A stretch of DNA of 64,000 bases from Gordonia lacunae (lineage in GTDB: Bacteria; Actinomycetota; Actinomycetes; Mycobacteriales; Mycobacteriaceae). Position 1 is the stretch's first letter; the number at the start of each line of letters is the position of its first letter. The notes beneath the pieces are model-generated. The model was not told the DNA's origin, did not search any database, and saw only the letters and a list, made by a program, of their open reading frames with translations. The DNA lies in contig NZ_NGFO01000001.1 in NCBI RefSeq assembly GCF_002149015.1, forward strand, positions 310,001 through 374,000, in the 5' to 3' direction. The translations under genes were made by a program, and so were the position numbers. Positions 35,729-43,193 of the stretch are shown piece by piece.

Positions 35729-36579
35729 TGTCCATGCCGGTCGCGATCGCGCTGGTGCTGGCCGCCGCCGCTGTCGCGCTGCTGGTGTCGTCGCCGCCAC
35801 GGGTGACCGACCGGCTTCAGGCCGTGTGCGGGTGCGCTCTCTCTGCTCGGTTGTCGACTCCGGCGATGCTGGGCCCGATGGCGGTGCCGGTCGGAGCGCT
35901 CCTGGCAGGCGGGATACCGGCCGCGGTCGCAGCGGCGATCGTCGTGACGGTCGTGCTGTGGGTGCGCCGACGGCGGATGGCGGAGAAGCAGCGTGATCGC
36001 CGGTCGGACGACCTCCTTCTCGCCCTGTCGCTGATGACCGCCGAACTGTCGGTCGGCGCGCCGCCGGTACGGGCCTGCGAGGTCGCGGTCGCCGAACTCC
36101 GTCGTCGTGATCCCGGTGACTCGGGTTCCGGATCGGAGATCGCCGACGGCCTGGAGGCGATGGCCTGTCGTGCCGCACTGGGTGGTTCGGTGCTCGAGTC
36201 GACGTCCGGGGACGACGCCTCGGTGGGCGACGATTCGGGTGCGGGGTCATGGGTTCGTATCGGCGTGGCGTGGCAGATCGCCGACGACCGTGGTCTCCCG
36301 ATGGTCGACCTCCTCGGCGCGGTGCGCTCGGATCTACAGGCCCGGCGCGGTTTCGCCGATCGGACTCGGGCGGGACTGTCGGGGCCGCGCGCGACGGCGG
36401 CGGTCCTGGCCGGCCTGCCGCTGCTCGGGATCGCGCTGGGACAGGCGACGGGTGCGGGACCGATCCAGGTACTCCTCGGTGGAGGTCTGGGTGGCGTTCT
36501 CCTGGTGGTCGGGTGTGGCCTGGTGGCCGCGGGGATCGGGTGGTCGGAGCGCATCACCGGGAAGGTGCTGGCGCAGTGA
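35728..36579 (+). CDS. tadB: TadB-like inner-membrane platform protein
   Basis: 283 residues from ATG 35728. N-terminal hydrophobic helices (AIALVLAAAAVALLV, GPMAVPVGALLAGGIPAAVAAAIVVTVVLW) are followed by a cytoplasmic type II secretion system F domain (DLLLALSLMTAELSVGAPPVRACEVA, WQIADDRGLPMVDLLGAVRSDL) and two C-terminal helices. This matches the Rv3658c family, the assembly platform for pilus proteins. It overlaps tadC by GTGA. A short acidic insertion (STSGDDASVGDDSGAG) lies in the middle. Confidence 0.85.
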   Translation: MSMPVAIALVLAAAAVALLVSSPPRVTDRLQAVCGCALSARLSTPAMLGPMAVPVGALLAGGIPAAVAAAIVVTVVLWVRRRRMAEKQRDRRSDDLLLALSLMTAELSVGAPPVRACEVAVAELRRRDPGDSGSGSEIADGLEAMACRAALGGSVLESTSGDDASVGDDSGAGSWVRIGVAWQIADDRGLPMVDLLGAVRSDLQARRGFADRTRAGLSGPRATAAVLAGLPLLGIALGQATGAGPIQVLLGGGLGGVLLVVGCGLVAAGIGWSERITGKVLAQ

Positions 36580-37214
36580 CGTCCGGCGGGATGACGGGTG
36601 CTGCCTGCTCGGCGGCCGCCTGCTCGGCGGCCCTGTTCGCCGTGGCGCTGTGGATCTGGCCCGCGCCGCGGTGGTTGCTGTGTCGCGTGACCGGGCCGCC
36701 GCCGCCGCGTGATCGCTCGCCGCGGTGGCTGGGCGCCGGACCCCCGCCCGACGATCCGTTCGCGGTGGCGTCGGCATTCGATCTCTTCGCCGTGTGCCTG
36801 CGCGCCGGTCTCCCGGTGGGGACCGCGGCGTCGGTGGTCGCCGAACGCGCGCCGGCGTCGATGGCCGGCCCCCTCGCGCACGTCGCCGACCTGCTGCAAC
36901 TCGGTGCCGACCCGGACGCGGCCTGGTCGGCACTGATCGACGGGTCGAGCGGCGGGACGTCGGACGACCATCTCGATGCGCTCGCCGCGATGGCTCGCCG
37001 GTCGGCGCGGGCCGGCTCGTCGCTCGCGGGTGGGCTCGCCGAACTCGCCGAAGACGTGCGGCGCCGGGCCCACGACGACGCCCTGGCGGCCGCTGAGCGA
37101 GCCGGTGTCGCCATCAGTGGCCCGCTCGGATTGTGCTTCCTTCCCGCGTTCATCTGTCTCGGCATCGTCCCGGTCGTCGTCGGCCTCGCCTCGACGGTTC
37201 TGGGCTCAATCTGA
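36576..37214 (+). CDS. tadC: TadC-like inner-membrane platform protein
   Basis: 212 residues from GTG 36576. It has one N-terminal helix (ACSAALFAVALWIW), a GspF-like cytoplasmic domain (AFDLFAVCLRAGLPVGTAASVVAER, LDALAAMARRSARAGSSLAGGLAELAEDVRRRA) and two C-terminal helices (GLCFLPAFICLGIVPVVVGLAST). It is paralogous to TadB and corresponds to Rv3657c. It ends the coupled ssd-tadA-tadB-tadC series; the pilin genes resume 556 bp later, after a VOC-family gene. Confidence 0.85.
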   Translation: MTSGGMTGAACSAAACSAALFAVALWIWPAPRWLLCRVTGPPPPRDRSPRWLGAGPPPDDPFAVASAFDLFAVCLRAGLPVGTAASVVAERAPASMAGPLAHVADLLQLGADPDAAWSALIDGSSGGTSDDHLDALAAMARRSARAGSSLAGGLAELAEDVRRRAHDDALAAAERAGVAISGPLGLCFLPAFICLGIVPVVVGLASTVLGSI

Positions 37215-37247
37215 CGCGCTGTCGGTGCAAGGACGCACAATGGGTCC

Positions 37248-37622
37248 ATGACCGACTCAGGTTCTCGACACCACGCGATCGACTACATCGAACTCACCGT
37301 CACCGACTCCGCAGCGGCGCAGGCGTTCTACTCGTCGGCGTTCGGTTGGCGGTTCAACGACTACGGGCCCGCGTACGCGGGGATCGTGAATCCGGGCGGT
37401 CCCGATCTACCCGAGGTCGGTGGTCTCGCGACGGGCGAGACCGCTGCCGTTCGCGGTGGCCCTCTCGTGCTCCTCTACTCCGACGACCTCGACGCCACGG
37501 TGGAGCAGGTGCGCGCCGCTGGTGGCGAGATCGTCAACGGGCCCTACGCTTTTCCCGGCGGCCGTCGGTTCCATTTCACGGATCCGAGCGGCAACGAACT
37601 CGGGGTGTGGTCGACCTCGTAG
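37248..37622 (+). CDS. VOC/glyoxalase family protein inserted in the tad locus
   Basis: 124 residues, a single vicinal-oxygen-chelate unit pair: IDYIELTVTDSAAAQAFYSSAFGWRFNDYG for the first half, and LVLLYSDDLDATVEQVRAAGGEIVNGP with RFHFTDPSGNELGVWS for the second. The terminal Glu of GNELGVW is the usual metal ligand, whereas the first His ligand is replaced (YIELTV). It is probably a cytoplasmic isomerase or resistance-type protein. It splits the tad locus between tadC and flp, and no such gene is present at this place in M. tuberculosis. Confidence 0.85.
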   Translation: MTDSGSRHHAIDYIELTVTDSAAAQAFYSSAFGWRFNDYGPAYAGIVNPGGPDLPEVGGLATGETAAVRGGPLVLLYSDDLDATVEQVRAAGGEIVNGPYAFPGGRRFHFTDPSGNELGVWSTS

Positions 37623-37770
37623 GCAGCCGTCATCCGGGTCCGGTCCGGGCTCGGCGTGGTCTCGAGAATCCGATGGATCCGAACCGGCACGCGGTGCGTC
37701 CAAGTACTGCAACACCGCAACTGCTACCGCACCAGCCTTCCCGCGGTTCCATCGACTCCCAGGAGAGACC

Positions 37771-38031
37771 ATGTCACGCACCATCTTCCGGACCAACGAC
37801 GACGAACCGGCGGCCGCGGTGCACAGCCGAGGTGACGTGTTCGGACGCCTCGGCGCACACCTGACTCGCCTCATGGTCGACGAGGAAGGGATGTCGACCG
37901 CCGAGTACGCGATCGGGACGATCGCCGCCGCCGCGTTCGGTGCGATCCTCTACACAGTCGTGACAGGTGACAACATCGTGAGCGCGTTGACCGGCATCAT
38001 CGGGAAGGCGCTCAACACCTCGGTCGGCTGA
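37771..38031 (+). CDS. Flp-like pilin, DUF4244 (Rv3656c type)
   Basis: 86 residues from ATG 37771, with AGGAGA 4-5 bp upstream. A 45-residue hydrophilic leader precedes the prepilin-like junction EEG-MSTAEYAIG, with the Glu at position +5 of the mature part conserved, then one hydrophobic helix (TIAAAAFGAILYTVVTG) and a short tail. This is the structural subunit of the actinobacterial Flp/tad pilus. The leader would be cleaved by a prepilin peptidase; none is encoded in the window. Its stop overlaps the tadE start. Confidence 0.9.
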   Translation: MSRTIFRTNDDEPAAAVHSRGDVFGRLGAHLTRLMVDEEGMSTAEYAIGTIAAAAFGAILYTVVTGDNIVSALTGIIGKALNTSVG

Positions 38032-38423
38032 TGCTCCGGTCACATCGATTGCGACGCTTGGCCGGCGACGAGTCGGGGATGGTGACCGTCGAGGCAGCGT
38101 ACGCGATCGCCGCGATCGTCGTCACGGTGCTGATCGCGGTCGGCGCCATCGCCGCGGTGACCACGCAGATCCGATGCACCGACGCGGCACGCGAGGTGGC
38201 GCGACTGTCCGCCGCGGGGGATGCCTCGGCGCGAGAGGCCGCCCGGCAGCTCGTCGGCGACGCTGCACACGTGTCGATCTCGTTCTCCGACGAGCATGTC
38301 GTCGTCGAGGTCAGGTCGGAGGTGGCGATGCTGCCCGGTCTGACGATGTCGGCACGGGCGGTGGCGGCGAAGGAGCCGGCAGGTGCGGATCAGGTGGTGT
38401 TCGCGTCGGGGGTCGGACCATGA
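38031..38423 (+). CDS. TadE-like minor pilin
   Basis: 130 residues. The N-terminal DESGMVTVEAAYAIAAIVVTVLIAVGAIAAVTTQIRCTDAAREVARL is the TadE pattern: hydrophobic helix with the conserved Glu, then a Cys and the DAAREVAR amphipathic segment. The remainder is an extracytoplasmic beta domain. It matches Rv3655c. Its start overlaps the flp stop by one base, and its stop overlaps the following gene by 4 bp, so the three pilin genes are coupled. Confidence 0.85.
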   Translation: MLRSHRLRRLAGDESGMVTVEAAYAIAAIVVTVLIAVGAIAAVTTQIRCTDAAREVARLSAAGDASAREAARQLVGDAAHVSISFSDEHVVVEVRSEVAMLPGLTMSARAVAAKEPAGADQVVFASGVGP

Positions 38424-38791
38424 CGCCCGGCCGGGGGCTTCTCGCCGACGACACCGGCCACTCGACGGTCCTGGGCGCATTCGTGATCGCGGCATTCGCC
38501 GCCGTCCTCGTGATGGTGATCTACGTCGGCGGCGCGGTGCTCGCCCGCCACCAGGCGCAGTCGGCCGCCGATCTGTCGGCACTGGCCGCGGCGATCGCCC
38601 ACGTTGCCGGCGAGGTGAATCCGTGTGCGGCGGCGCAAGACCTGGCCGCGCGCCAACGGTCCGGGGCAGAACTCGTCGGGTGTCGTATCGACGGGGACGA
38701 CGTGGTGGTGACGGTGCGGGTGCCGGTCGAACTCGGGAACTTCGGGACGAACGACGCCATCGCACAGGCGCGGGCGGGACCGGTCGGCTGA
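38420..38791 (+). CDS. TadE/TadG-like pilin of the helicase/secretion neighbourhood (Rv3654c type)
   Basis: 123 residues from ATG 38420. A short hydrophilic N-terminus, a hydrophobic helix (VLGAFVIAAFAAVLVMVIYVGGAVL) and the segment ARHQAQSAADLSALAAAIAHVAGEV are the TadG-like signature. Two Cys residues follow (NPCAAAQDL and VGCRIDG) and may form a disulfide. It ends the tad locus. In actinobacteria this family consistently neighbours the DECH helicase, which is nearby at 39.4 kb on the other strand. Confidence 0.82.
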   Translation: MTPGRGLLADDTGHSTVLGAFVIAAFAAVLVMVIYVGGAVLARHQAQSAADLSALAAAIAHVAGEVNPCAAAQDLAARQRSGAELVGCRIDGDDVVVTVRVPVELGNFGTNDAIAQARAGPVG

Positions 38792-38807
38792 CGCCGCCGG
38801 GGCGGAT

Positions 38808-39359
38808 CTACCCGAGTCCGTCCGAATCGACGGAGATCCGCTTCGGATACACACGGATGGATTGCATGGGAGCGAACCACAATTGGTGAAAGTGCACATC
38901 CGTGTCACCGCGGTAGGCGAGCTCGAGGGCATCGGTGCCGGTGTTCATCGGGATCCACGACCGGGCCGCCCGGACGAACGACGACCAGTGGATGAGCTCG
39001 CCCTCGGTGAGGAAACCCCCTGCTGCGGCCCAGATCTCACCGGAGTGGGCATCGGCGGACGCCAGGTAGACCTCCCCGAGGGACGCGGTCACCCGTGGTC
39101 CGACCATCGCCGTCTGGAGGTACCACTGCGCCGTGGTCACGACGTCGGTGAAGCCACCGGACCGGGCAGCACACCAGGCGTAATGGAGGTCCAGGGCGTC
39201 GAGTGCCTCCTCTTCGGAGAAGAACACGTCGCGTTCGCCGATCGAGGACGGCAACTGGTCGGTGTTCTGCGTCGGCCGGGCGAGCAGGAAGAAGGCACGG
39301 GAGGGGCGGGTGACCTGACGGTACGTGTGGATCCCCCGGTCGGATGCCTCGTCATGCAT
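38808..39359 (-). CDS. Uncharacterised protein coupled to the DECH helicase
   Basis: 183 residues. The ATG lies 8 bp inside the 3' end of the helicase gene, so the two are translationally coupled. The sequence is rich in Trp, Tyr and Phe (HYAWCAARSGGF, AQWYLQTAMVG, GEIWAAAGGFLTEGELIHWSSF, DVHFHQLWF) with no motif I recognise. It has no signal peptide or membrane helix, suggesting a cytoplasmic protein. It sits between the tad pilins (convergent) and the helicase, where M. tuberculosis carries Rv3650-Rv3653 genes of a different type. Confidence 0.65.
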   Translation of the reverse strand: MHDEASDRGIHTYRQVTRPSRAFFLLARPTQNTDQLPSSIGERDVFFSEEEALDALDLHYAWCAARSGGFTDVVTTAQWYLQTAMVGPRVTASLGEVYLASADAHSGEIWAAAGGFLTEGELIHWSSFVRAARSWIPMNTGTDALELAYRGDTDVHFHQLWFAPMQSIRVYPKRISVDSDGLG

Positions 39360-41679
39360 GGGCCAAGTATTCCCGACGGAGAAGATCCAGGACGGCTACT
39401 GCACCATTCTTGTCCAGCGGATCGTTACCGTTACCGCATTTGGGACTCTGGACGCAGGACGGGCAGCCGCTCTCGCAACCGCAGCTGGCCACCGCGTCCC
39501 GGGTGGCGTCGATCCAGGTCAGGAAGGCCGAATGGCCTCGTTCGGCGAAACCGGCACCGCCCATGTAGCCGTCGTAGACGAAGACCGTCGGCAGTCCGGT
39601 GTCCGGGTGGAGGTCGGTGGAGAGTCCGCCGATGTCCCACCGGTCGCAGGTCGCCACCAGGGGGAGGAGGCCGATGGCCGCATGCTCGGCGGCGTGAAGG
39701 GAACCGGGGAGCCGGGTCTCGTCGATGCCGGCGTCGGCGAGCGATTCCGGCGTGAGGGTGTACATCACGGCGCGGGTGTTCAGCGTCTGTTCGGGCATGT
39801 CGAGTTCGACGGCGTCGAGCACCTCGCCGGTCCGCAACGTGCGTAGATACCCGACGACCTGGTGCGTGACGTCGACCTCGACGAACGCGACCGTCAGCGG
39901 ACCGAGTCGCCGGCTCGCGAGGGTCGCGGTCACGGTGATGTCGGTCGTCTCCCGCGCCGACGTCGTCCAGTCCGGGTCCTCCGGATGAGCCAGCGCCAGG
40001 CCGTCGTCGAGATCGAGCTCGTCGACGAGATAGGTCTCGCCCTGGTGGATGTGGACGGCGCCGGGGTGCACCGTGGACATCGCCCGACCGGTGTCGACCG
40101 TACCGAGCAGCTGCGACGTCGTGGTGTCGACGATGAGGACCTGACCGCCGATGCCGCCGCGGATGTCGACGTCGGCGTGGGGTTCGGTACCGGCGGTGAC
40201 GTACCACCCGGACTTGCGCTTGCGGAGGAGGCCTTCGGCGGCCAGGTCGTGCGCCACGTCGCGCGCGTTCCAGGCGTCGATCTCCTTGTCCGACAGCGGC
40301 TTCTCCATCGCAGCGCACAGCAGGTGCGGGCCGAGGATGTACGGGTTGGCGGGGTCGGTGACCGTGGCCTCGACGGGTTTGCCGAGCAGCGACTCGGGAT
40401 GGTGCACGAGGTAGGTGTCGAGTGGATCGTCGCGTGCGACGAGCACGACGAGCGAGTCGCCGGACTCGCGCTGGCGTCCCGCACGTCCGGCCTGCTGCCA
40501 GAACGAGGCGACCGTGCCGGGATACCCGCTGACGATCACCGCGTCGAGTCCGCTGATGTCGACGCCGAGTTCGAGCGCGTTGGTGGTGGCCACGCCGAGC
40601 AGCTCACCGTCGGAGATGGCCTTCTCGAGACGCCGGCGGTCGTCGGCCAGATAGCCGGCGCGGTAGGCCCCGATCCGGGACTCGAGCTCGGGGGCACTCT
40701 GCGACAACAGGTGTCGCGCGCTGAGGGCCGTCAGCTCCACACCGCGGCGGCTGCGGGCGAAGCACAGCGTGCGGGCGCCTTCCACCACGAAATCGGCAAG
40801 CAGACGGGCGGATTCGGCTCCGGCCGAGCGGCGGACGGGTGCGCCGTTCTCGCCGGTGACCACCGGGAGGAAGTCGGGCTCCCACAGGGCGACGGTCCGC
40901 TCACCGCGCGGAGACGCGTCGTCGGTCACCGCGACCGCCGGTTCGCCGATCAGCCGTCCCAGCGCCTCGGCCGGCTCGGCGACCGTCGCGCTGGCCCCGA
41001 TGACGATCGGGTCTGCGCCTGCGGCCCGGGCTATCCGCAGCAGCCGTCGCATCACCAGCGCGGTGTGGGAGCCGAACACCCCACGGTAGTGGTGACATTC
41101 GTCGACGACGATGAAGCGGAGATGCCGGAAGAACTGCCGCCACCGGTGATGGTGGGAGAGAATGCCGATGTGCAACATGTCCGGGTTGGTGAAGATCCAG
41201 CGCGAATGCGCGCGGGCCCACTGCCGGATCTCGGGATCGGTGTCGCCGTCGTACGCGCACGGTTGCAGGTGACCGAACTCCGGTCGTCCGGCGATGATCG
41301 ACGACACCGCCCGGATCTGGTCGGCGCCGAGTGCTTTTGTCGGCGCGAGGTATAGCGCGGTCGCATTCTTTTCGTTCAGCAAAGCAGTGAGAATAGGCAT
41401 TTGATACGACATCGATTTGCCTGACGCGGTGCCCGTACAAATAGCGACATGATTTCCGCGGAATGCGGCGTCGGCCGCGCGCGCCTGGTGAGTCCACACC
41501 TTCTCGATGCCGTTGTCGGCGTATGCGTCGATCAGGGGTTGCGGCACCCAGTCCGGCCAGTCGTCGAAAGATGCTGAGCGCGACGGGATTACCGACAGGT
41601 GCGTGAGTGGGGAGGGGTCGGCGTCGGAACCCGCGAGGGTCCGGGCCAGCAGCCCTGTCCCGAATGTGGAGTACTGCAT
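39352..41679 (-). CDS. DECH-box superfamily 2 helicase with DUF1998 zinc domain (Rv3649/MrfA type)
   Basis: 775 residues. Q-like region EKVWTHQARAADAA, Walker A CTGTASGKSMSYQMP, Ia LYLAPTKALGADQ, motif II VVDECHHYRG (DECH), motif III IGASATVAEP, and motifs V/VI GVATTNALELGVDISGLDAVI and WQQAGRAGRQ. The C-terminal DUF1998 domain has the four-Cys cluster CGCESGCPSCVQSPKCGN. The family includes B. subtilis MrfA, a DNA-repair helicase acting on mitomycin lesions. It is a cytoplasmic 3'-5' DNA helicase by inference. It lies next to the tad locus in many actinobacteria. Confidence 0.93.
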   Translation of the reverse strand: MQYSTFGTGLLARTLAGSDADPSPLTHLSVIPSRSASFDDWPDWVPQPLIDAYADNGIEKVWTHQARAADAAFRGNHVAICTGTASGKSMSYQMPILTALLNEKNATALYLAPTKALGADQIRAVSSIIAGRPEFGHLQPCAYDGDTDPEIRQWARAHSRWIFTNPDMLHIGILSHHHRWRQFFRHLRFIVVDECHHYRGVFGSHTALVMRRLLRIARAAGADPIVIGASATVAEPAEALGRLIGEPAVAVTDDASPRGERTVALWEPDFLPVVTGENGAPVRRSAGAESARLLADFVVEGARTLCFARSRRGVELTALSARHLLSQSAPELESRIGAYRAGYLADDRRRLEKAISDGELLGVATTNALELGVDISGLDAVIVSGYPGTVASFWQQAGRAGRQRESGDSLVVLVARDDPLDTYLVHHPESLLGKPVEATVTDPANPYILGPHLLCAAMEKPLSDKEIDAWNARDVAHDLAAEGLLRKRKSGWYVTAGTEPHADVDIRGGIGGQVLIVDTTTSQLLGTVDTGRAMSTVHPGAVHIHQGETYLVDELDLDDGLALAHPEDPDWTTSARETTDITVTATLASRRLGPLTVAFVEVDVTHQVVGYLRTLRTGEVLDAVELDMPEQTLNTRAVMYTLTPESLADAGIDETRLPGSLHAAEHAAIGLLPLVATCDRWDIGGLSTDLHPDTGLPTVFVYDGYMGGAGFAERGHSAFLTWIDATRDAVASCGCESGCPSCVQSPKCGNGNDPLDKNGAVAVLDLLRREYLAHA

Positions 41680-42017
41680 CTTCTGGTGAGAACTCTTCGA
41701 AATAGTGTCGCGGCGACAGGTCTCCTGACCTGCGCCGATGTTACCGGCTGATGTCGTTGATCTGAAGTTTGACGAGGTTTTGACTCACTTTGGTTCGTGT
41801 GACTATCGCTGGGCGGCCGAACATGATTGACTGGTTCCGGCCGCAGCTTTCGCGACCCACCGCTCGGTGGGCGACAAGCATGTTGCAGCCGTGGTACTGA
41901 GGTTAGTTTGGCGGATCGATGCAGATCTTCGCGGGGCTCTTTGAGGTATGGCGGTCGACCGGCCACGACACGATGACCCATCGTGTCGCGACAGTTGATA
42001 TGTAAAGGATTGCAAGA
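41680..42017. other. Upstream region of cspA
   Basis: 338 bp without a gene between the divergent helicase and cspA. A promoter candidate TTGACT (41780-41785) with CTATCG 17 bp later is only moderate. If used, it would give a long untranslated leader of about 200 nt, as is common for cold-shock genes. AAAGGA lies 8 bp before the cspA ATG. Confidence 0.4.
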
Positions 42018-42221
42018 ATGGCACAGGGAACTGTGAAGTGGTTCAACGCGGAAAAGGGCTTCGGCTTCATCGCGCCTGATGAGGGTTCCGACGACGTGTT
42101 CGTCCACTATTCCGAGATCCAGGGAGCCGGTTTCCGCACCCTCGAGGAGAACCAGCGGGTCGAGTTCGAGGTCGGACAGGGCACCAAGGGGCCGCAGGCC
42201 ACCGGTGTCCGCGCCGTCTGA
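42018..42221 (+). CDS. cspA: Cold-shock protein CspA
   Basis: 67 residues with both RNP motifs: [15 protein letters not shown] (RNP1) and [10 protein letters not shown] (RNP2), then the beta-barrel end [20 protein letters not shown]. It is a single-stranded nucleic-acid-binding chaperone (Rv3648c type). The gene is monocistronic: SD AAAGGA upstream, and a strong hairpin begins 42 nt downstream. Confidence 0.97.
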   Translation: MAQGTVKWFNAEKGFGFIAPDEGSDDVFVHYSEIQGAGFRTLEENQRVEFEVGQGTKGPQATGVRAV

Positions 42222-42263
42222 GAACACCCGCGTGTGACTGCACCACGCAGTCGGGGCAAACCA

Positions 42264-42301
42264 CCGCTCCCGTTTCGATTCGTCGAGGCGGGAGCGGTTT
42301 G
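42264..42301 (+). terminator. Hairpin terminator of cspA
   Basis: CCGCTCCCGTTTCGA and TCGAGGCGGGAGCGG form a 15-bp stem (two G-T wobbles) around TTCG, followed by TTTGTTG. Confidence 0.88.
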
Positions 42302-42423
42302 TTGTCAGTGCCCCCTGGTTCGCCGGAGTTCGGCGTCCCGCGCGCCGTCGTCGCGCCGGATCCCCCGATGACTCCACCGGAAACCGGCCACCTATTTCCG
42401 AGACACACCACTAGTCTCGACTC

Positions 42424-43008
42424 GTGGGCCAGTTGTCGTTTTTCTCTGCGGAGACCGAACAGCCCGCGTACGCCGACCTCGCGGGGCTGCTCGCGGCGCA
42501 CGGACAGTCCGTCCGATCCGAAACCGGTACGCGGGTGTCGATCGTGGTCGCCGACCGCTGGCGGGCCGAGCAGATCGTCGTCGAGATGCGCGCGGCCGGC
42601 CTCGACGCCGAGTCGACGACGTCGGACGAGGGCACCCCGCTGGCGCGCACCGCCTCCTGCCACGAACTGGACCCGCTGCACAAGGCGTGGTCGGCGGGAG
42701 CGGTGAAGGCGATGCCGTCCGGCTGGGTCCCGAGCTACCGGGCGCTGCGCCTGTGGGTGATCGCCGCAGGTCATTCGGATGCCGGTCGCTACCAGCTCGG
42801 ATTGGACCCGCATGCCCCGGAGTCGCACGCCGCGCTCGCGACCGCGCTGATGCGTGTCGGGATAGCCCCGACCCTGGTCGGTACGCGCGGGCACTCGCCG
42901 GCACTGCGGATCGCGGGCCATCGGCGACTGTCCCGGCTGCACGAGTACGTCGGGGTGCCGCCCTGCGCGGAGGCCGTCGCCGACTGGCCTCCGGTCGACG
43001 AGCATTAG
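42424..43008 (+). CDS. Conserved actinobacterial protein (Rv3647c type)
   Basis: 194 residues starting at GTG 42424. It begins QLSFFSAETEQPAYADLAGLLAAHGQ, then RVSIVVADRWRAEQIVVEMRAAGL, LDPLHKAWSAGAVKAMPSGWVPSYRALRLWVIAAG, and ends with LHEYVGVPPC. Two halves show weak internal similarity around the A-x-H-G and R-x-L patterns. No catalytic motif is visible and the protein lacks membrane helices. It lies between cspA and topA as in mycobacteria. The function is unknown. Confidence 0.82.
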   Translation: MGQLSFFSAETEQPAYADLAGLLAAHGQSVRSETGTRVSIVVADRWRAEQIVVEMRAAGLDAESTTSDEGTPLARTASCHELDPLHKAWSAGAVKAMPSGWVPSYRALRLWVIAAGHSDAGRYQLGLDPHAPESHAALATALMRVGIAPTLVGTRGHSPALRIAGHRRLSRLHEYVGVPPCAEAVADWPPVDEH

Positions 43009-43193
43009 CCATCCCACACTCGAGCCTCTGAACTGGTACAACGTGTCAATGTGCCGGCGGATCCGACGTCTGTTCGGGTCCGGCGCGGAATTCAAATGTG
43101 CAAACGGCGCTATACATAAGGTACAAACCCAACGAACACACCTGAACTGACACGCAGGAACGTTCTCCACCCAGTCAACCAAAGGACGCCCCG

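Noticed and set aside
39862-41355. A 497-codon forward frame within the helicase gene
   Set aside because: Antisense to the DECH helicase, whose motifs are complete.
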